Assembly: GCA_947044405.1 (NCBI GenBank)
Contig: CAMRHE010000036.1
Location: 1,116,001-1,180,000, forward strand
DNA: 64,000 bases
Reading direction: 5' to 3'
Source of the DNA: Leptodactylus fallax
Taxonomy: Eukaryota; Chordata; Amphibia; Anura; Leptodactylidae
The notes beneath the pieces are model-generated. The model was not told the DNA's origin. It ran no database searches and worked only from the letters and a program-made list of their open reading frames with translations. This document shows, one piece after another, positions 10,785-21,526 of this stretch; positions within the stretch are counted from its first letter, which is position 1; the number at the start of each line of letters is the position of its first letter. The position numbers and the translations under genes are program-made.

Positions 10785-11045
10785 TTAGGTGTGATTACTG
10801 ATAATAAGCTAAATTATAGCATACAATGCCAATCTGCTGCATGAACAACTAACAAGAGATTGTCTTGTATTAGGAAAGTCAAGGCTTCTAGCAAAAACTG
10901 TATTATTTCCCCCTTTATCCAACACTAGTACAGGTGCATCTTGTATGCAGTCTATAAATTAGGTATCAGAGAGCTGGAGAGAGTTCAAGGAAGGGCAGCA
11001 GAAGAAACCATTGTATTGGAAAGAGTGTGTTTTGACCTACATTAG
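10785..11045 (+). pseudogene. LINE reverse transcriptase C-terminal remnant
   Basis: In one frame the sequence reads through DNKLNYSIQC, a stop, TNKRLSCIRKVKASS, another stop, then YKLGIRELERVQGRAAEE. This is the conserved region after the reverse transcriptase palm of CR1/L2-type LINEs (the LGV-x-x-DxxL and ERVQRRA-like segments). At least two in-frame stops and no tail are visible, so it is an old fragment. Confidence 0.6.
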
Positions 11046-11231
11046 GCCTAGCTGTTACTATCTGCATGTGTTTATATGCCTGTGCTTGACCCTGATAATA
11101 AACTCACAGGTCAGTTCACAAACAGGATTATCAGCAATATGCTAAAATTGAGTTTACACAGAGTAGTGCAATGTTATACTTTGTGTATGTGTTGTAGTTA
11201 TCACATAACAGAGGGTGTTTTATATCAATTA

Positions 11232-11619
11232 CAGGTGCATCTCAATAAATTAGAATATCTTTGAAATGTTCATTCATTTCAGTAATTCAGTAATACAATT
11301 CATATTCAGCGTCTTCCATGATTGTGTGTCCTACTGAACCAGACTGAGGGACCATTTAAAGACTTAGGAAACCTTGGCAGGTGACACACTGAATTTACAA
11401 TACTGAACTTTTTTACAATATTCTAATTTCCCTTGATTTTGGTTTTCATTACCTGTAATCCATAATCAACATTTACAGAAATAAAACACTTGACATAGTA
11501 CACTCTGTGTGTAAAGAATCTAGAAAATATAGGTCACTTTTTAATTTAATTACTGAAAGAAATAAACATTATTAGATATAACGAATATAAAGATATTCTA
11601 ATTTATTGAGATGTACCTG
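11232..11619. mobile_element. Tc1/mariner-type miniature element (388 bp)
   Basis: TA (11230-11231 and 11620-11621) flanks inverted ends CAGGTGCATCTCAATAAATT and AATTTATTGAGATGTACCTG, each continuing as TAGAATATCTTT/AAAGATATTCTA. No coding capacity. A second copy with 35 fewer bases is at 51024-51372; the two align over their full lengths, including the core CCTACTGAACCA. Confidence 0.9.
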
Positions 11620-11639
11620 TATATACGTCATCCCGTGAC

Positions 11640-12825
11640 ATCACCCCTGCACTAATACAGAACCCTAGTGACTGTCTCTCTGCTGTCTCAAATATCATGT
11701 CTTCACTCTATCTGAAACTGAATCTCTCAAAGGCTGTATAACTGCTGTTTCCACCATCTAATAGATCTGTCCCTGATATCTCCATTGCAGTCTCCGGCCT
11801 TACCATAACTCCTAGGCAGTATGCCCGCTGCCTTGGGGTTATGTTTGATCCAGACCTTTCCTTCACCCCCCATATCCAATCACTAGCACGCTCATGTCAT
11901 CTCCACCTCAAAAACATCTCCAGAGATTGCTGCCCTGATTCACTCTCACCTTGACTACTGTAACTCCTTACTAATCGGTCTTCCCCTTACTAAACTCTCC
12001 CTTCTACAATCTATTCTGAATGCTTTGGCCAGGCTCATTATCAGTCTAGACGCTACAGCGATGCCTTCGGTCTCTGTTGGTCACTATATTGGCTGCCTAT
12101 TCAATACAGAATACAATATAAACTTATCACCCTCATCCACAAGGCTCTTCATACTGCTGCACCTCCCTACATTTCCTCCCTCATCTCTATCGCCCAACCC
12201 GTGTTCTCCGTTCACTAAATGACCTAAGACTAACATGCTCTATTATCAGAACCTCCCACACTCGTATACAAGACTTCTCCTGAGTTGCTCCACTTCTCTG
12301 GAATGCTCTATCCCGGACTATCAGATTAACCCTCAATTTCTACAGCTTCAAGCACAAACTAAAGACATATCTTTTCAGATAGGCCTATCACAACTCCTAA
12401 TGTAAACCCTTCTGTAGTTAGATTACCTAAAATGTACACTGTGTTCACGCTCCCACATTACCTCACAGGATATGATGCCGTATCAGACTAACTTTATATG
12501 TCCAGACACCATCTGCACGTTAAAGGACACGACTGGTGACGACTCATACAGCTTTAGATATGTGTAATGACAGTAACCTCTATTACAAAATTGTCTGATG
12601 ATTGTATAAGCAATGCTACCTCCGATGCCGCCCCTTCTACCTGTGTCACCCTCTCTACCTCATAAATTGTAAGCTCTTGCGAGAAGGGCCCTCAGTCCGA
12701 TTGTGTGAATTGACTATTTCTTTGTAATATATATTTTTTGTCTGTACTTGAACCCTACAAAATGTACAGTACTGTGGAATATGTTAGTGCTATATAAATA
12801 AAATGTATTATTATTATCGTCATTA
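11640..12825 (+). pseudogene. L2/CR1-type LINE 3' end
   Basis: Translated pieces on the plus strand read LGVMFDPDLSFTPHIQS, then a region equivalent to LDYCNSLLIGLP and further on LHTAAPPYISSLISIAQP, the conserved tail of L2-type ORF2. The frame is broken many times. The 3' end is typical: TAAGCTCTTGCGAG, GGAATATGTTAGTGCTATAT, then AATAAAATGTATTATTATTA at about 12795-12825. The same tail, more decayed, occurs at 24440-24540. Confidence 0.8.
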
Positions 12826-12884
12826 TCATGCTAAGAATATGCTGAATCTGATGCCGACTCCTGTTCCGATTCCTAATAGGCTCA

Positions 12885-13252
12885 TCTGAATATAACACCT
12901 TTTTCCCCATGAAAATTTGTGCCTCCGTTGCTAAGATATTGATTTATTTCACAATATGCAAATGAGTAATCTGGAGCCTAGAGGGCGGTTCCATTGCTCC
13001 AAACTGCTACACTCTACACTGCTCTTATATGCGGGTGCAAACATGAGAACACAGAGCCAGAGATTTCAGCATAGATTTCTGGTCCTGTCACTTGAAGAAG
13101 CAAGGAGGGAAGTAGGGCATATTAGAGCAGTGTGGAGCATAGCAGTATGGAGCAATGTAATCAACTTCAATGCTCCATATTGTGAAATAAATGAATATTT
13201 TGGCAACAGAGACACAAATTTTCATGTGGACAAAGGAGTTAAATTTAGGTGG
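12885..13252. mobile_element. Palindromic miniature element
   Basis: Long imperfect inverted arms: CCATGAAAATTTGTGCCTCC with GTTGCTAAGATATTGATTTA on the left against GAATATTTTGGCAACAGAG and ACACAAATTTTCATGTGG on the right, plus inner pair ATTTCACAATATG and CATATTGTGAAAT. The sequence around 24868-25020 contains related segments (AGCAACGGAGGCAATGG). Non-coding; exact ends and target duplication are not resolved. Confidence 0.6.
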
Positions 13253-13257
13253 CCGTA

Positions 13258-14306
13258 AGTGTTGGCAACTTTGAAATTTTTCCAGAAAATTATTGCAGTT
13301 ACATCTTTTGTTATACACGTTTATTTCCTTTGTGTGTATTGGAACAACACAAAAAAACAGAGACAAAAAGGCAAATTGGACATAATTTCACACAAAACTG
13401 CAAAAATTGGCTGGGCAAAATTGTTGGCACCTTTTCAAAAACTGTGGGTAAATAACTTTGTTTCAAGCATGAGATGCTCATTCAAACTCACCTGTGGCAA
13501 GTAACAAGTGTGGGCAAGATATAAATCACACACAGAGAAGTTGACTCAATCTTTTCATTGTGTGTCTGTGTGTGCCACACTAAGCATGTAGAACAGAAAG
13601 AGAGAAGAGAACTGTCTGAGGACTTGAGAACTAAAAGGTTACAAGTCCATCTCCTGAGATCTTAATGTTCCTTTGTCCATGGTTCGCAACATAATCAAGA
13701 AGTTTACAACACATGACACTGTAGCTACTCTCCCTAGATGTGGACAGAAGAGAAAAATTGATGAAAGGTTGCAATGCAGGATAGTATGGATGGTGGATCA
13801 GCAGCCCCATTCAAGTTCCAAAGAAAAGCAAGCTGTCCTGCAGGTTCAGGGTACATCAGTGTCACTGTGAATTATCTGTTGACATTTGAATAAAAGGAAA
13901 CGCTATGGCAGGAGACCAGGAGGACCCCACTGCTGACACAGAGACATAAAAAAGCTAGACTGCAGTTTGCCAAAATGTATGCGATTAAGTCAAAATCCTT
14001 CTGGGTAAATGTTTTGTGGACAGATGAGACCAAGATAGAGCTCTTTGGTAAAGCACATCATTCTACTGTTTACCAAAAACAGAATGAGGCCTACTGTACA
14101 AAGAAAAGAAGACAGTACCAACAGTTAAATATGATGTTTTGCGGTTGTTTTGCTGCCTCTGGCATTGGGACCCTTGACTGTGTTCAAGGCACCATGAAAT
14201 CTGAAGATTACCAAGGGATTTTGGGTCGCACTGTAGGTCCCAATGTCAGAAATCTGGGTTTGTGTCCTATGTCATGGGTCTTCCAGAAGGACAATGACCC
14301 CAAATA
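13258..14306 (+). mobile_element. Tc1-type transposon, 3'-truncated
   Basis: The left end (AGTGTTGGCAACTTTGAAAT, after TA at 13256-13257) is of Tc1 type and a transposase relic follows. The element stops abruptly inside the transposase after the codons for DNDPK at about 14306, where unrelated sequence with a hammerhead-like motif takes over. No right inverted repeat is found in the following 1.5 kb. Confidence 0.75.
13673..14306 (+). pseudogene. Broken Tc1 transposase lacking the catalytic Glu
   Basis: Two frames: 13673-13870 gives the second HTH region (VRNIIKKFTTHDTVATLPR, then GQKRKIDERLQ), and 13975-14307 gives the DDE domain start with LWTDETKIELFG (first Asp) and FQKDNDPK (second Asp). 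A frameshift and stops separate them, and the segment with the catalytic Glu is absent because of the 3' truncation. Inactive. Confidence 0.8.
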
Positions 14307-15235
14307 GCACTATTTTCTCAGCAGCGCATGCCATTTTTTTTTTTTTGTAATGCTAAGGGGTCCTAGAGGGAGGAGGATGCAAGGGATGGAAACATAGGAT
14401 GGTAGAGATGGGAGGTATAGCATTACACCTTAAGCATCTGGCTGTACTACATGCCATGTTATCCTTCCAACTGTCAGGACACATCTGGTCTCCATGACAT
14501 AGTCCCCAACCTTTACCACGCTGTCACAGATATTATCTAGATTTGACTACTCCTTAAACAAGTTGTTTATTATCCTAGCGTCCTCACAAACCACGCTGTT
14601 ATGCAATTTGAAGGCACACCAGCTCTACCGCTCTGGATCTTACACCGATGGATCTACTCCCATGACCGGATGTTTGTAGTGTCTGAACTACGGTTCATAG
14701 AACTGATTGACCGGGCTACTATTCATTCTTTTCTACGCATCATATGTACAATTGGCATGCATTTGCTATAACAGGCCTCTACCACTATACTTCATACAAT
14801 TGACTTGAATTAACTTCTCCTATATGTATTTTTCCCGCCGCATTTTATTTATTTTCTGGAGGTATTGCTTAACTTGTTTATTGGATGTCTCTTGTGTGTA
14901 ACCACAAAATCCGCTAATATTTTGATTATACAAATGTCCTACCTATAATTTTTTACATGTTCTTGATTGTGTAGCATTATAATATCTATTCATACTGAAT
15001 AATGTACATTTATTGAGATTATCTTATTGTGTAAACACATTACCTAGAAATACTAATATGTATTTTTATGTATCTTTTGAAATTTTTCTAGTCTGACGAA
15101 CGGTAATAACCCGAAAGGTTGTATTTATGTACACCAGTAAAACAATATTAAGAAGCAAACCATTTTGGAGTGCAGTTCTCATTCCTTCATTCTACGTTAT
15201 TTAGTGGGGAGGTGGTCAGCCCCTCACAGAATTTG
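14307..15235 (+). repeat. Repeat carrying a hammerhead-like motif, possibly Penelope-like
   Basis: Replaces the end of the preceding Tc1 element. No coding sequence is recognisable. Its 3' part has the hammerhead-like motif at 15093-15123 followed by an A-rich AAAACAATATTAAGAAGC stretch and TTTTGGAGTGCAG. Penelope-like retroelements of animals are known to carry hammerhead motifs near their ends, which is why this class is suggested; the boundaries and class are inference. Confidence 0.4.
15093..15123 (+). ncRNA. Hammerhead-ribozyme-like core
   Basis: CTGACGA at 15093-15099, a short hairpin that can pair GGT (15102-15104 region) with ACC around loop AATA, then CGAAAGGTTGTA. This is the order of a type I hammerhead core (CUGANGA, stem II, GAAA, stem III, NUH). 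Compared with the textbook core there is one extra A after CUGACGA and stem II is weak, so cleavage activity is doubtful. The same pattern with the extra A is seen at three more sites in this window. Confidence 0.4.
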
Positions 15236-15829
15236 CACCCTTCATATTCAGACGACCTGTGTGCTGCCTATAGATACTCTGTGATACAGTGCACTGATTT
15301 CAGCACACTGTCAGCTTTCTAGCAGTATGTAATGCCCCACGTCTCTGAGGACATGAAAAGTCCTCCTTACGTGCTAAAGATAAATCAATACTCAATACAA
15401 TACTTCAATTACATAGAAAAGGCAAATAGTATAACCCTCAATGTGGCAAGATAACAGATTTTTTGAAAGTGAACGCATAATAAGATTAGAATTAATATAT
15501 GTTTAGGTATCTTAGTAATACATAAGAGCACATACTTCTGTAAAAGCCACCCTAATGACCCAGTCAGAGGGGATGGTTATAAATAGAGCTGAATAAAAAT
15601 TACTCTTTTACAGTAATTAAAACATAGAATTGTAATGTGTCCCATGACATAAGAGAGGGATACTGAATAAGGGACCTTGCTAGTTCCCTGTCATTGCTCC
15701 GCGTAGTCAGGGCAGCGATCAGCTGACACACAAGCAAATCTAAAAATTATTGTGTAAACAGAACATGTGCTGTAGTGCTGCAAACTATATGGGGACAAAT
15801 GATCATATTAACATTAGTTTGTTACCATA
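15236..15829. other. Gene-free interval with a small palindrome remnant
   Basis: Around 15283-15371 a short piece resembles the element at 62871 onward (CAGCACACTGTCAGCTTTC and, inverted, AAAAGTCCTCCTTA). The rest is AT-rich without recognisable features. Confidence 0.45.
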
Positions 15830-15831
15830 TA

Positions 15832-17515
15832 CAGTCCCTGACAGAAGTTCTGTCGCTTATCCATGTTGTGGAATCAAAAGTTTATAACCTGACTTTAAAT
15901 TCATCCATTGGTTTTAGAAATGACTCATATGAAAGCTGAAACCCCCCCCAAATGATTTTTTGGTTAAGAAAATAAATTGGCTTCACTGCTGAAATATTCA
16001 TCATTTAATGAACACAGAAAGGTCAGATTTTGGCAAGACAAAAGTTTTGTCGCCTTGTCATATAATGCACCCAATCCTAGTTTAAAGCCTCACCTGTGCT
16101 CACTAATTGATCGGTTAATTAGTGGGTGTGTATAAAAAGAACTCCAGCACCCCAGACCTTCACTTTAACTGCAACTTCACCTCTGACAACATGCCAAAAA
16201 TCAACCCTGCGACCAAAGCCTTGATTATCAAGAGCCTGAAGACCAGATCCACTGTAGAGGTGGCTGGCACCTTTAATGTGTCTCTGCGTCAAGTACAAAG
16301 AATTAAAAAAAGATTTGAACAGACTGGAGATGTTTTTGACAAGCCCAGGTCCGGCAGACCCCGCAAGACAACTGCTCAGGAGGAACGTTTGTTGGTTAGA
16401 AAATCAAAAGCCAGCCCCTCTTCCACTGCAGCAGAGCTCCAACAGGCCTGGTCACCTCAAGTCCCTGTGTCAGCTAGAACAGTTTGTAGGATTCTGTCTC
16501 GAAATGGCCTCCATGGTCGAATCAGTGCCCAGAAGCCAGCACTAAACAAAAGGCAATTAAAAAAACGTGTGGCATTTGCCAAGGCCCACAGCCTGCTAAA
16601 CAGATGGACGCTGGAAAAGTGGCAGAAGGTGGATTTCTCAAATGAATCTTCAGTTGAATTACACCACAGCCGCCGCAAATACTGCAGGAGACCTACTGGA
16701 GCCCGTATGGATCCAAGATACACCCAGAAAACAGTTAAGTTTGGTGGTGGAAAGAGCATGGTCTGGGGTTACATTCGGTATGGGGGTGTGCGAAACACTT
16801 GCAATGTGGAAGGCAATATCAATAGCCTAAAATATCAAGAAGTATTAGCTTCCTCTTACATTCCCAATCATAAAAGGGGTCAAATTTTGCAGCAGGATGG
16901 TGCTCCATCTCATACATCCATCTCTACATTAAAGTTCCTCAAGGCAAAGAAGATTAAGGTGCTCCAGGACTGGCCAGCCCAGTCACCAGACATGAACATC
17001 ATTGAGCATGTTTGGGGTAGGATGAAAGAGGAAGCTTGGCAGACAAAACCAAAGAATCTTGATGAACTCTGGGAGGCATGTAAGACTGCATTCTTTGCTA
17101 TTCCTGATGACTTCATCAATAAATTGTATGAATCATTGTTGAAACGCATGGATGCAGTCCCTTAAGCTCATGGAAGTCACACAAAATATTAAATATGACT
17201 CTAGTAGCACCACAACTTCATTCACCAATGTTATGAAACATATCTTTGTGTTTGAACAGAATTATTGGTTTGATTTTCACATTACTTTATGTGTGCGACA
17301 AAACTTTTGTCTTGCCAAAATCTGACCTTTCTGTGTTCATTAAATGATGAATATTTCAGCAGTGAAGCCAATTTATTTTCTTAACCAAAAAATCATTTGG
17401 GAGGGTTTCAGCTTTCATATGAGTCATTTCTAAAACCAATGGATGAATTTAAAGTCAGGTTATAAGCTTTTGATTCCACAACATGGATAAGCGACAGAAC
17501 TTCTGTCAGGGACTG
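15832..17515 (+). mobile_element. Tc1/mariner-type transposon with ~215-bp inverted repeats
   Basis: TA at 15830-15831 and 17516-17517 flank 1684 bases. Left end CAGTCCCTGACAGAAGTTCT, right end AGAACTTCTGTCAGGGACTG. The arms match almost base for base for about 215 bp, to a point near GACAAAACTTTTGTC, so this copy is structurally complete. A full-length transposase frame lies between the arms. Confidence 0.95.
16191..17165 (+). CDS. Tc1/mariner transposase, full-length frame, catalytic Asp replaced by Asn
   Basis: 324-codon open frame from the ATG at 16191 (MPKINPATKALIIKS); an upstream in-frame ATG at 16122 lies in non-conserved sequence and is not preferred. N-terminal paired HTH (about 1-110) with the GRPRK box near residue 63, then the DDE domain. 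The first catalytic position reads FSNES with AAT at 16641-16643 (residue 151) where the family has FSDES. The second Asp (LQQDGAPSH, residue 236) and the Glu (IIEHVWG, residue 272) are intact, 35 residues apart. No stop or frameshift. Loss of the first metal-binding Asp should abolish DNA cleavage, while DNA binding could persist, so the product, if made, would be at most a binding protein. Confidence 0.88.
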   Translation: MPKINPATKALIIKSLKTRSTVEVAGTFNVSLRQVQRIKKRFEQTGDVFDKPRSGRPRKTTAQEERLLVRKSKASPSSTAAELQQAWSPQVPVSARTVCRILSRNGLHGRISAQKPALNKRQLKKRVAFAKAHSLLNRWTLEKWQKVDFSNESSVELHHSRRKYCRRPTGARMDPRYTQKTVKFGGGKSMVWGYIRYGGVRNTCNVEGNINSLKYQEVLASSYIPNHKRGQILQQDGAPSHTSISTLKFLKAKKIKVLQDWPAQSPDMNIIEHVWGRMKEEAWQTKPKNLDELWEACKTAFFAIPDDFINKLYESLLKRMDAVP

Positions 17516-17517
17516 TA

Positions 17518-19144
17518 CAGTACAGACCAAAAGTTTGGACACACCTTCTCATTCCAAGAGTTTTCTGTATTTTCATGAATATACAAATTGTAGATTCACA
17601 CTGAAGGCATCAAAACTATGAATTAACACATGTGGAATTATATACTTAACAAAAAAGTGTGAAACAACTGAAAATATGTCTTATATTCTAGGTTCTTCAA
17701 AGTAGCCACCTTTTGCTTTGATTACTGCTTTGCACACTCTTGGCATTCTCTTGATGAGCTTCAAGAGGTAGTCACCTGAAATGGCCTTTCAACAGTCTTG
17801 AAGGAGTTCAAAGAGATGCTTAGCACTTGTTGGCCCTTTTGCCTTCACTCTGCGGTCCAGCTCACCCCAAACCATCTCGATTGGTTTCAGGTCTGGTGAC
17901 TGTGGAGGCCAGGTCATCTGGCGTAGCACCCCATCACTCTCCTTCTTGGTCAAATAGCCCTTACACAGTCTGGAGGTCTGTTTGGGGTCATTGTCCTGTT
18001 TAAAAATAAATGATGGTCCAACTAAACGCAAACCGGATGGAATAGCATGCCGCTGCAAGATGCTGTGGCAACCATGCTGGTTCAGTATTCCTTCAATTTT
18101 GAATAAATCCCCAACAGTGTCACCAGCAAAGCACCCCCACACCATCACACCTCCTCCATGCTTCACGGTGGGAACCAGGCATGTAGAGTCCATTCGTTCA
18201 CCTTTTCTGCGTCACACAAAGACACGGTGGTTGGAACCAAAGATCTCAAATTTGGACTCATCAGACCAAAGCACAGATTTCCACAGGTATAAAGTCCATT
18301 CCTTGTGTTCTTTAGCCCAAACAAGTCTCTTCTGATTGTTGCCTGTCCTTAGCAGTGGTTTCCTAGCAGCTATTTTACCATGAAGGCCTGCTGCACACAG
18401 TCTCCTCTTAACAGTTGTTGTAGAGATGTGTTTGCTGCTAGAACTCTGTGTGGCATTGACCTGGTCTCTAATCTGAGCTGCTGTTAACCTGCGATTTCTG
18501 AGGCTGGTGACTCGGATGAATTTATCCTCCGCAGCAGAGGTGACTCTTGGTCTTCCTTTCCTGAGGCGGTCCTCATGTGAGCCAGTTTCTTTGTAGCGCT
18601 TGATGGTTTTGGCCACTGCACTTGGGGACACTTTCAAAGTTTTCCCAATTTTTCAGACTGACTGACCTTCATTTCTTAAAGTAATGATGGTCACTCGTTT
18701 TTCTTTACTTAGCTGCTTTTTTCTTGCCATAATACAAATTCTAACACTCCATTCAGTAGGACTATCAGCTGTGTATCCACCTGACTTCTGAACAACACAA
18801 CTGATGGTCCCAACCCCATTTATAAGGCAAGAAATCCCACTTATTAAACCTGACAGGGCACACCTGTGAAGTGAAAACCATTTCAGGTGACTACCTCTTG
18901 AAGCTCATCAAGAAAATGCCAAGAGTGTGCAAAGCAGTAATCAAAGCAAAAGGTGGCTACTTTGAAGAACCTAGAATATAAGACATATTTTCAGTTGTTT
19001 CACACTTTTTTGTTAAGTATATAATTCCACATGTGTTAATTCATAGTTTTGATGCCTTCAGTGTGAATCTACAATTTTTATAGTCGTGAAAATATAGAAA
19101 ACTCTTGGAATGAGAAGGTGTGTCCAAACTTTTAGTCTGTACTG
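17518..19144 (-). mobile_element. Tc1-type transposon (DD38E family), copy 1
   Basis: Begins directly after the TA (17516-17517) that ends the preceding element and finishes before TA at 19145-19146. Ends: CAGTACAGACCAAAAGTTTG and CAAACTTTTAGTCTGTACTG. The inverted repeats are about 265 bp (17518-17782 and 18880-19144) and include the last codons of the transposase. A second copy is at 55264-56894 and a deleted miniature version at 31165-31459. Confidence 0.95.
17681..18730 (-). pseudogene. DD38E Tc1 transposase with three nonsense codons
   Basis: The minus-strand frame from ATG at 18730 (MARKKQLSKEK) to the stop at 17681-17683 (ends FEEPRI) is 349 codons and keeps one frame throughout, but is broken by in-frame TGA at 18653-18655, 18212-18214 and 17789-17791. 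Comparison with copy 2 suggests CGA to TGA for 18212-18214 and TGG to TGA for 17789-17791; all are consistent with CpG or G-to-A decay. DDE motifs: WSDESKFE, FKQDNDPKQ, SPDLKPIEMVW; 38 residues separate the second Asp and the Glu. Inactive as it stands. Confidence 0.9.
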
Positions 19145-19146
19145 TA

Positions 19147-19960
19147 GATTTTCCTCAGCCCATGTAAGGTTGATGAAATTCATAATCAGGATCTGTGTCA
19201 GGTTTTGACCAGGTTTTTTTATGCAGTTTTGAGGCTAAAATCTGGAATGGATTTAAAAAAAAAATAGTACCTGTGTACGGTGTAGATGTAGGTTTTTGAT
19301 GCAGTTTTGAGGCTAAAGCCAGAAGTGAATTCAGAGTAGAGAAGTAGCACCTGCCATCTGAATTTTCTCACCCTTTACAATCCACACCAGAAAACTGCAT
19401 AAAAAATCTGATCATGTAAGAACCATCAAGGTCCTTTCAAAAAGGGACAATGAACTTATTTTATTGTGGATAATTTTAGGCAACACACAGACTTTATAAG
19501 TATAAAGGACTAAGGGTTGTCAACAATAGACTTGGCATGGAAAAATAAAACAACAAATTAAAACTTTACTTTGTTTCATGAAACAAATGGATTAACAGTA
19601 AGTAGAAAAGAAAGACATGTAGATTGGTTTTCTTTCCTGGTCCTGTATGGCCTTATAAAAACATAGTATCACTTGAGGCTACATAGTATTCTATTACTTT
19701 AATCAAGTTTAAAGGAAATCCCAATCTTATGAGAGGAGTAAAGTGACATTCATTTCCCATAAGTGATATTCTGTATGCCTGTGCTCTTAGAAGATATTTC
19801 CTCAGGAAACAATAGCTGATAAAATCAAGCAGATGTTGTCTTTGTGTTCACCTGATATCTGTGAATTCCAAAGATGTTTTTAAATCATCTGTCATTCTGA
19901 TAAAAAAAAAAAACAAAACATGAACATCCAAGTATCTTTCTTTATTGTGATAACTTCATA
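19147..19960. other. Gene-free interval with a degraded family A/B palindrome
   Basis: Around 19188-19430 there are segments GCAGTTTTGAGGCTAAA (twice) and AAAACTGCATAAAAAATC that resemble the family B miniature elements. Beyond that the sequence is AT-rich and featureless. Confidence 0.4.
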
Positions 19961-20034
19961 GGGTGGATGAGACTGCCACATGTACTCAGCTTAAAAATCC
20001 TATATAGGATATTATCAATCTTACTTCGGCACAG

Positions 20035-20194
20035 AGGAGGAGATAACACTGAGAAATACAAGAAGCGTGTATTTAATGTTATCAGTACTTTGGCACACAT
20101 GCCTCAGAATTCATTACATATTACTTGGCCTCCCTTCAAGCCTTCTGAGAAGATTATTGCAAAATATATTTCAGAGGGAAAAGCTTATTCTGTG
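20035..20194 (+). other. Candidate internal coding exon, unidentified
   Basis: A 160-base segment bounded by a pyrimidine-rich acceptor-like stretch ending CACAG at 20030-20034 and a strong donor-like GTGGTAAGC at 20192-20200. It is open in one frame (53 full codons), reading GGDNTEKYKKRVFNVI then STLAHMPQNSLHITWPPF, KPSEKIIAKYISEGKAYSV. The composition looks protein-like and lies outside every recognised transposon. I do not recognise the protein. An alternative acceptor at 19960-19961 would lengthen it. It could equally be chance; no partner exon is proven. Confidence 0.3.
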
Positions 20195-20716
20195 GTAAGC
20201 TAAGTAAATGTATTAAATATGCTTTTAACAATATTCTTCAAACAATAAAATCATGTGTTGTAGGACAGTATGGATGTGAATGAAAGTAAATGGATGGAAA
20301 AATAGAGTTAGCTCTAATGCAGCGGTATTCTACATATGACTCAAAGCACTAAAATGTGTTAAAAACATTTGAATGTATTCCAGTAGGTAAGGCTACGGCC
20401 ATTTTTGGTATAATGCATTGACTAGGTCATTGCTGTCATGTTTTAGTGCTGGTATTCTTCAGGCTCTTTCTCACATTGACTGCTAGTCTCCTGGTCAATC
20501 AAAACACCGCTTCTTAAATGGGGAATCAGGTTGGACTCCAACTGCTCATGTTGTGGACAGGTAGATGCCAGTATCTTATATACTGTATATGCTTTGGGAG
20601 TGTATGACTTTGGGATCCTTATAGCAGTAAGTAAGGCCGCAATTTGGGAAGAACACAGACTTTTTTCCTGTGCTTATTGGAAGAACTTGTCGTGGATAAG
20701 CATATGTTCCTTGTAG

Positions 20717-20838
20717 GAACTATTGTGGGGGCGGCGATTGGAGCATTAGTAGGAGAAATAGTGAACATCTATGAGGAAGAGGAGGAGGAAGATGAGGAGG
20801 AGGAGGAGGATGATTGCGTACCATCTACAACTGCATAA
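20717..20838 (+). other. Candidate terminal exon or small ORF, Gly-rich segment plus acidic tail
   Basis: After an acceptor-like TTCCTTGTAG (to 20716), one frame reads GTIVGAAIGALVGEIVNIY, then a run of Glu/Asp encoded by GAGGAGGAA repeats, and ends CVPSTTA with TAA at 20836-20838. A hydrophobic small-residue segment followed by an acidic tail is coherent, and an ATG at 20644 or 20704 could serve as a start. The phase does not match the candidate exon at 20035-20194. The acidic part may be only a purine-rich simple repeat. No family recognised. Confidence 0.22.
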
Positions 20839-21526
20839 CTTACCTTATTACCACTACCAAGAGTCCACCATAAGACCATCACTAAGCTGACATCCCATCA
20901 TCTGAATTGTTGCACCACTCAGCGTTGTATCTGTGGATGAAATTCCTGCCATTTCCATTATGTACACAGTCTCATGATGTCCACAGTCTCCTCTTACATA
21001 ATAAATAATAATGATATCCAATGATTTTGACCTTTGCATTGTGTTTTCTGTATCAGTATAACATTACCGTACAGTAAGTTGTATTACAGGGTATTCATAT
21101 CTTTATGCTACAAAACCTTGACATAAAACCGGCAGCCACCTTACTACTTTACCTTTTAGGTGGTACAAAAGTGACCAATTTTCTAAGTGAATAGTGATAA
21201 GTGAATTATGATCAGATTAAATATTACTTTCTCCCCTCCCCAATATTCAGCAAGGGGTAATAGCTAGTATACATAAAACTACCTCCCAAAAAAACAGAGA
21301 AATCTAAATCCATTTTCTATTCTCATACATAAAGGGAAAGAAATTCTGAAAGTGTAAATAAACTTTCAGCAACTTTTGATTTCTGGCAGTATTTGTGTCA
21401 TTAATACATTTTGTAATATACTTTTTTAGAAAATTTTGGATCCCTTCTGTAAAATCCTACATTTTTTCACTCTTTCCCTTGCTTCTGTACTGAGAGCTTT
21501 TCCTGCCTTTCACTAAATGTTACTGT
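20839..21526. other. Gene-free interval
   Basis: No recognised repeat ends, RNA genes or supported coding sequence. An ordinary AT-rich stretch. Confidence 0.45.

Noticed and set aside
15898..17466. Long inverted repeats suspected to be an independent hairpin gene
   Set aside because: They are the ~215-bp terminal arms of the Tc1-type element, flanked by TA.
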